Shown here: in pieces, positions 7,949 to 9,332 of the stretch
Layout: each line of letters opens with the position of its first letter
How positions within the stretch are numbered: the first letter of the stretch is position 1
Origin: a bacterium (Candidatus Ratteibacteria) CG_4_9_14_3_um_filter_41_21
Lineage (GTDB): Bacteria > Ratteibacteria > UBA8468
DNA: 9,332 nucleotides
Direction of reading: 5' to 3'
NCBI GenBank assembly: GCA_002791075.1
Contig: PFWI01000032.1
Span: 1-9,332, forward strand
Notes under the pieces: model-generated
What the model was told of the DNA's origin: nothing
The model's database searches: none
Seen by the model: only the letters and a program-made list of their open reading frames with translations
Made by a program: the position numbers and the translations under genes

Positions 7949-8006
7949 AATTTTTTCTCCTTTTCTTTTTTGGTACTTACGTAACAAACTACAGTTAATC
8001 TTCTAT

Positions 8007-8086
8007 CCTCCTTTCGGGGTAAGGGTCTTGCATTTTTGATCTGCACACCCTTATTATAAGTATCTTCTCCCAAAACCGAAAGGAGG
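8007..8086 (+). promoter_or_regulatory. transposase promoter enclosed by an inverted repeat that covers the ribosome binding site
   Basis: The likely promoter is TTGCAT (8028-8033), an 18-bp spacer, then TATTAT (8052-8057), placing the transcription start near 8064. An 11-bp perfect inverted repeat, CCTCCTTTCGG (8007-8017) and CCGAAAGGAGG (8076-8086), flanks it. The right arm contains the strong AGGAGG (8081-8086), 5 bases before the ATG at 8092. A smaller inverted repeat TAAGGGT/ACCCTTA (8020-8026, 8047-8053) lies within. A transcript from the internal promoter lacks the left arm, so the ribosome binding site is free; a read-through transcript includes both arms. Confidence 0.55.
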
Positions 8087-8091
8087 TTTTT

Positions 8092-9245
8092 ATGGACAAT
8101 CTGTTAGTAGTTGAGAAAGAGCAAACTGTTTCTAAGGGCAAGGGGAATAAGCCTCTCAACTTTGTTAAATGCCCCAGATGTGCTGAAGAGACAGCCTATA
8201 ATGGCTTTCATCCAGCAACAGGATTACAAAAGTATAAATGCAAAGACCCAAACTGCAGATGCCAGTTTATTCCTGGGTTGCCTCATCGGCCAAAGGAGCC
8301 ACGATACCCTTGCCCTCTCTGTGGAGCCAAGATGTATATCTTCAAGAACATCCCAGGAGCGATTAGACTCAGATGCGCCAACTACCGGAAGAAAGGGAAA
8401 GAAAGATGCACCCATAAGATCAATATCCCTTTACCCGGAGAGGAAGAGTTTAAAGTTTCCAAAGACCCAATAGAGGATCTGAAGAAAACCGTTGTTTCTA
8501 AGTTCTATTGGAACAAGATGGATTATTCAAAGGAGACAGTAAGCTTAGCCCTTTTCTTCGCAGCGGTAATAGGACTGCCTGCTAATCTCACTTCCTTTAT
8601 CCTTTCCTATCTCTTCAGAGTAAATGCTTCTCATGATAGTGTTACTAGGTGGGCGAAGAAGTCTGCCATCTCTTTCCATAAGAACCTTGGTCCTTTAGAA
8701 GTACCCAAGACAGAGTCCCTTCACTTCGATGAAACAGGTTTCAAGGAAGATGGAAGAAAGACCTGGCTCTGGCTGGGGATGGAGAATACCTTTAACTCCA
8801 TCCAGGGCTATCATTTCTCTCACCGGAGAGCAACTGAGTATGCAAGAAACGTTCTTTCTCGAAACCAGATTCCCCTTAATGAACTTAATAAAGTTGAGAT
8901 TGTCACCGATGGTCTCTGGAGTTATGGCTCTGCTCTTGGAGATTTATTCTACAGTTCTCTTTAGAGAAACATCATGTTTATAGAGACTTTACTGAGTCCA
9001 TTAATAACAACCGCCTGGAAAGGAAGTGGGGCTCTTTAAAGGACCTTTCCCGAAGGTTCAGAGGCTTCAAGAGTAGATTAGGTCTCTGGAGTTTTGTTAC
9101 CAACCAGGTTTATCTCCATAATTACTTCTGGCCTCAAGAGAAATTAGGGAACCTTTCTCCGGCAGAGAAGGTAGGTCTTAAACTACCCCCTCAGTTTGCT
9201 TGTGCAAACAAGCAGAGGGGGAAGTATCTCTGCTCTTTCCTTTAA
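8092..9245 (+). pseudogene. zinc-ribbon DDE transposase gene, disrupted by a 1-base frameshift
   Basis: The first frame gives 290 aa, ending at TAG 8962-8964. The family-like sequence continues in the -1 frame as EKHHVYRDFTESINNNRLERKW...RFRGFKS up to TAA 9243-9245, so a repaired product would be about 384 aa. There are two N-terminal zinc ribbons (C27-x2-C30...C50...C55 and C74-x2-C77...C95...C106). The catalytic domain has D213 in LHFDETGFKEDG and D273 in IVTDGLWSYG. The catalytic Glu is in NNNRLERKW (codon 9018-9020), beyond the frameshift. The layout resembles IS6/IS240-like DDE transposases, but the exact family is uncertain. Loss of one T from a TTTT run at about 8960-8962 would explain the break, as mutation or assembly error. 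Without repair the protein lacks its third catalytic residue and should be inactive. Insertion-sequence ends are not clear. Confidence 0.88.
9186..9221. repeat. hairpin within the transposase 3' coding end
   Basis: The outer stem is CCCCCTC (9186-9192) with GAGGGGG (9215-9221). Inside, GTTTGC (9194-9199) pairs with GCAAAC (9204-9209). It overlaps the last codons of the transposase frame. There is no U-run after it, so it is not a standard intrinsic terminator; it may belong to the insertion-sequence right end. Confidence 0.5.
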
Positions 9246-9282
9246 CTAGTAGAGCGTTCTTCAAATAATGTTGTTATGGTTT

Positions 9283-9311
9283 GTCATTGCGAGCGACAGC
9301 GAAGCAATCTC
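9283..9311. repeat. second copy of the GTCATTGCGAG repeat arm
   Basis: These 29 bp (GTCATTGCGAGC...GCGAAGCAATCTC) match the reverse complement of 4192-4221 except in the 4-5 central bases. The partner arm of the palindrome, if present, would lie past the window edge. The remaining tail (9246-9282 and 9312-9332) shows no gene. Confidence 0.75.
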
Positions 9312-9332
9312 ATATCGTTATCCACAAAGGGA

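Noticed and set aside
7746..8039. Open frame of 97 codons on the + strand antisense to acpP
   Set aside because: Most of it is the complement of the acyl carrier protein gene, and no domain is seen.
8956..8964. Programmed -1 frameshift producing full transposase
   Set aside because: The site does not fit the X XXY YYZ slippery heptamer in the needed frame and no supporting structure was evident, so a simple base loss is more likely.
9186..9240. Intrinsic terminator after the transposase
   Set aside because: The stem is strong but lies within coding sequence and is not followed by a T-run.
7989..9252. CTACAGTTAA (7989-7998) and TTAACTAGTAG (9242-9252) as terminal inverted repeats of the insertion sequence
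   Set aside because: The match is short and needs a one-base gap, and no flanking target duplication is visible.

Overview
The window looks like a stretch of chromosome from an anaerobic bacterium of low-to-moderate G+C, probably known only from metagenomes. It carries a type II fatty-acid synthesis pair (acpP-fabF), an acyl-CoA dehydrogenase, three subunits of the Rnf ferredoxin:NAD+ complex and an archaeal-type phosphoglycerate mutase. Its intergenic gaps are packed with short-period palindromic repeats. I cannot assign a phylum from the sequence alone.

Layout: on the + strand, the 3' part of apgM (3-953) is followed after 5 bp by rnfC (959-2302), rnfD (2459-3421) and rnfG (3468-3989). The usual continuation rnfE-rnfA-rnfB is absent. 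Instead, 28 bp after rnfG lies an 18-bp copy of a tRNA 3' end, then about 195 bp of hairpin-forming repeats, then an intact tRNA-Gly(GCC) on the - strand (4231-4302). Also on the - strand are an RluA/RluD-type pseudouridine synthase (4293-4964, whose stop codon lies inside the tRNA), an acyl-CoA dehydrogenase (5043-6203), fabF (6457-7695) and acpP (7709-7948). On the + strand at the right end is a zinc-ribbon DDE transposase gene broken by a 1-base frameshift (8092-9245), followed by half of a repeat that also occurs near the tRNA.

Function: Rnf couples reduced ferredoxin oxidation to NAD+ reduction and ion pumping, with RnfC as the NADH/FMN/Fe-S subunit and RnfD and RnfG as flavinylated membrane subunits. 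The acyl-CoA dehydrogenase could feed reducing equivalents to such a chain through an electron-transfer flavoprotein, but no etf gene is present. ApgM is a glycolytic/gluconeogenic enzyme that appears co-transcribed with rnfC. FabF and ACP are the condensing enzyme and carrier of fatty-acid synthesis.

The most unusual material is non-coding. Three intergenic gaps (2302-2447, 3378-3458, 6221-6453) hold nested inverted repeats whose arms are arrays of 7-12-bp units, placed against the stop codons of neighbouring genes. One of them encodes the last 14 residues of RnfD. The rnfG-tRNA interval looks like a recombination scar. The transposase leader has an inverted repeat positioned to hide its ribosome binding site in read-through transcripts only.
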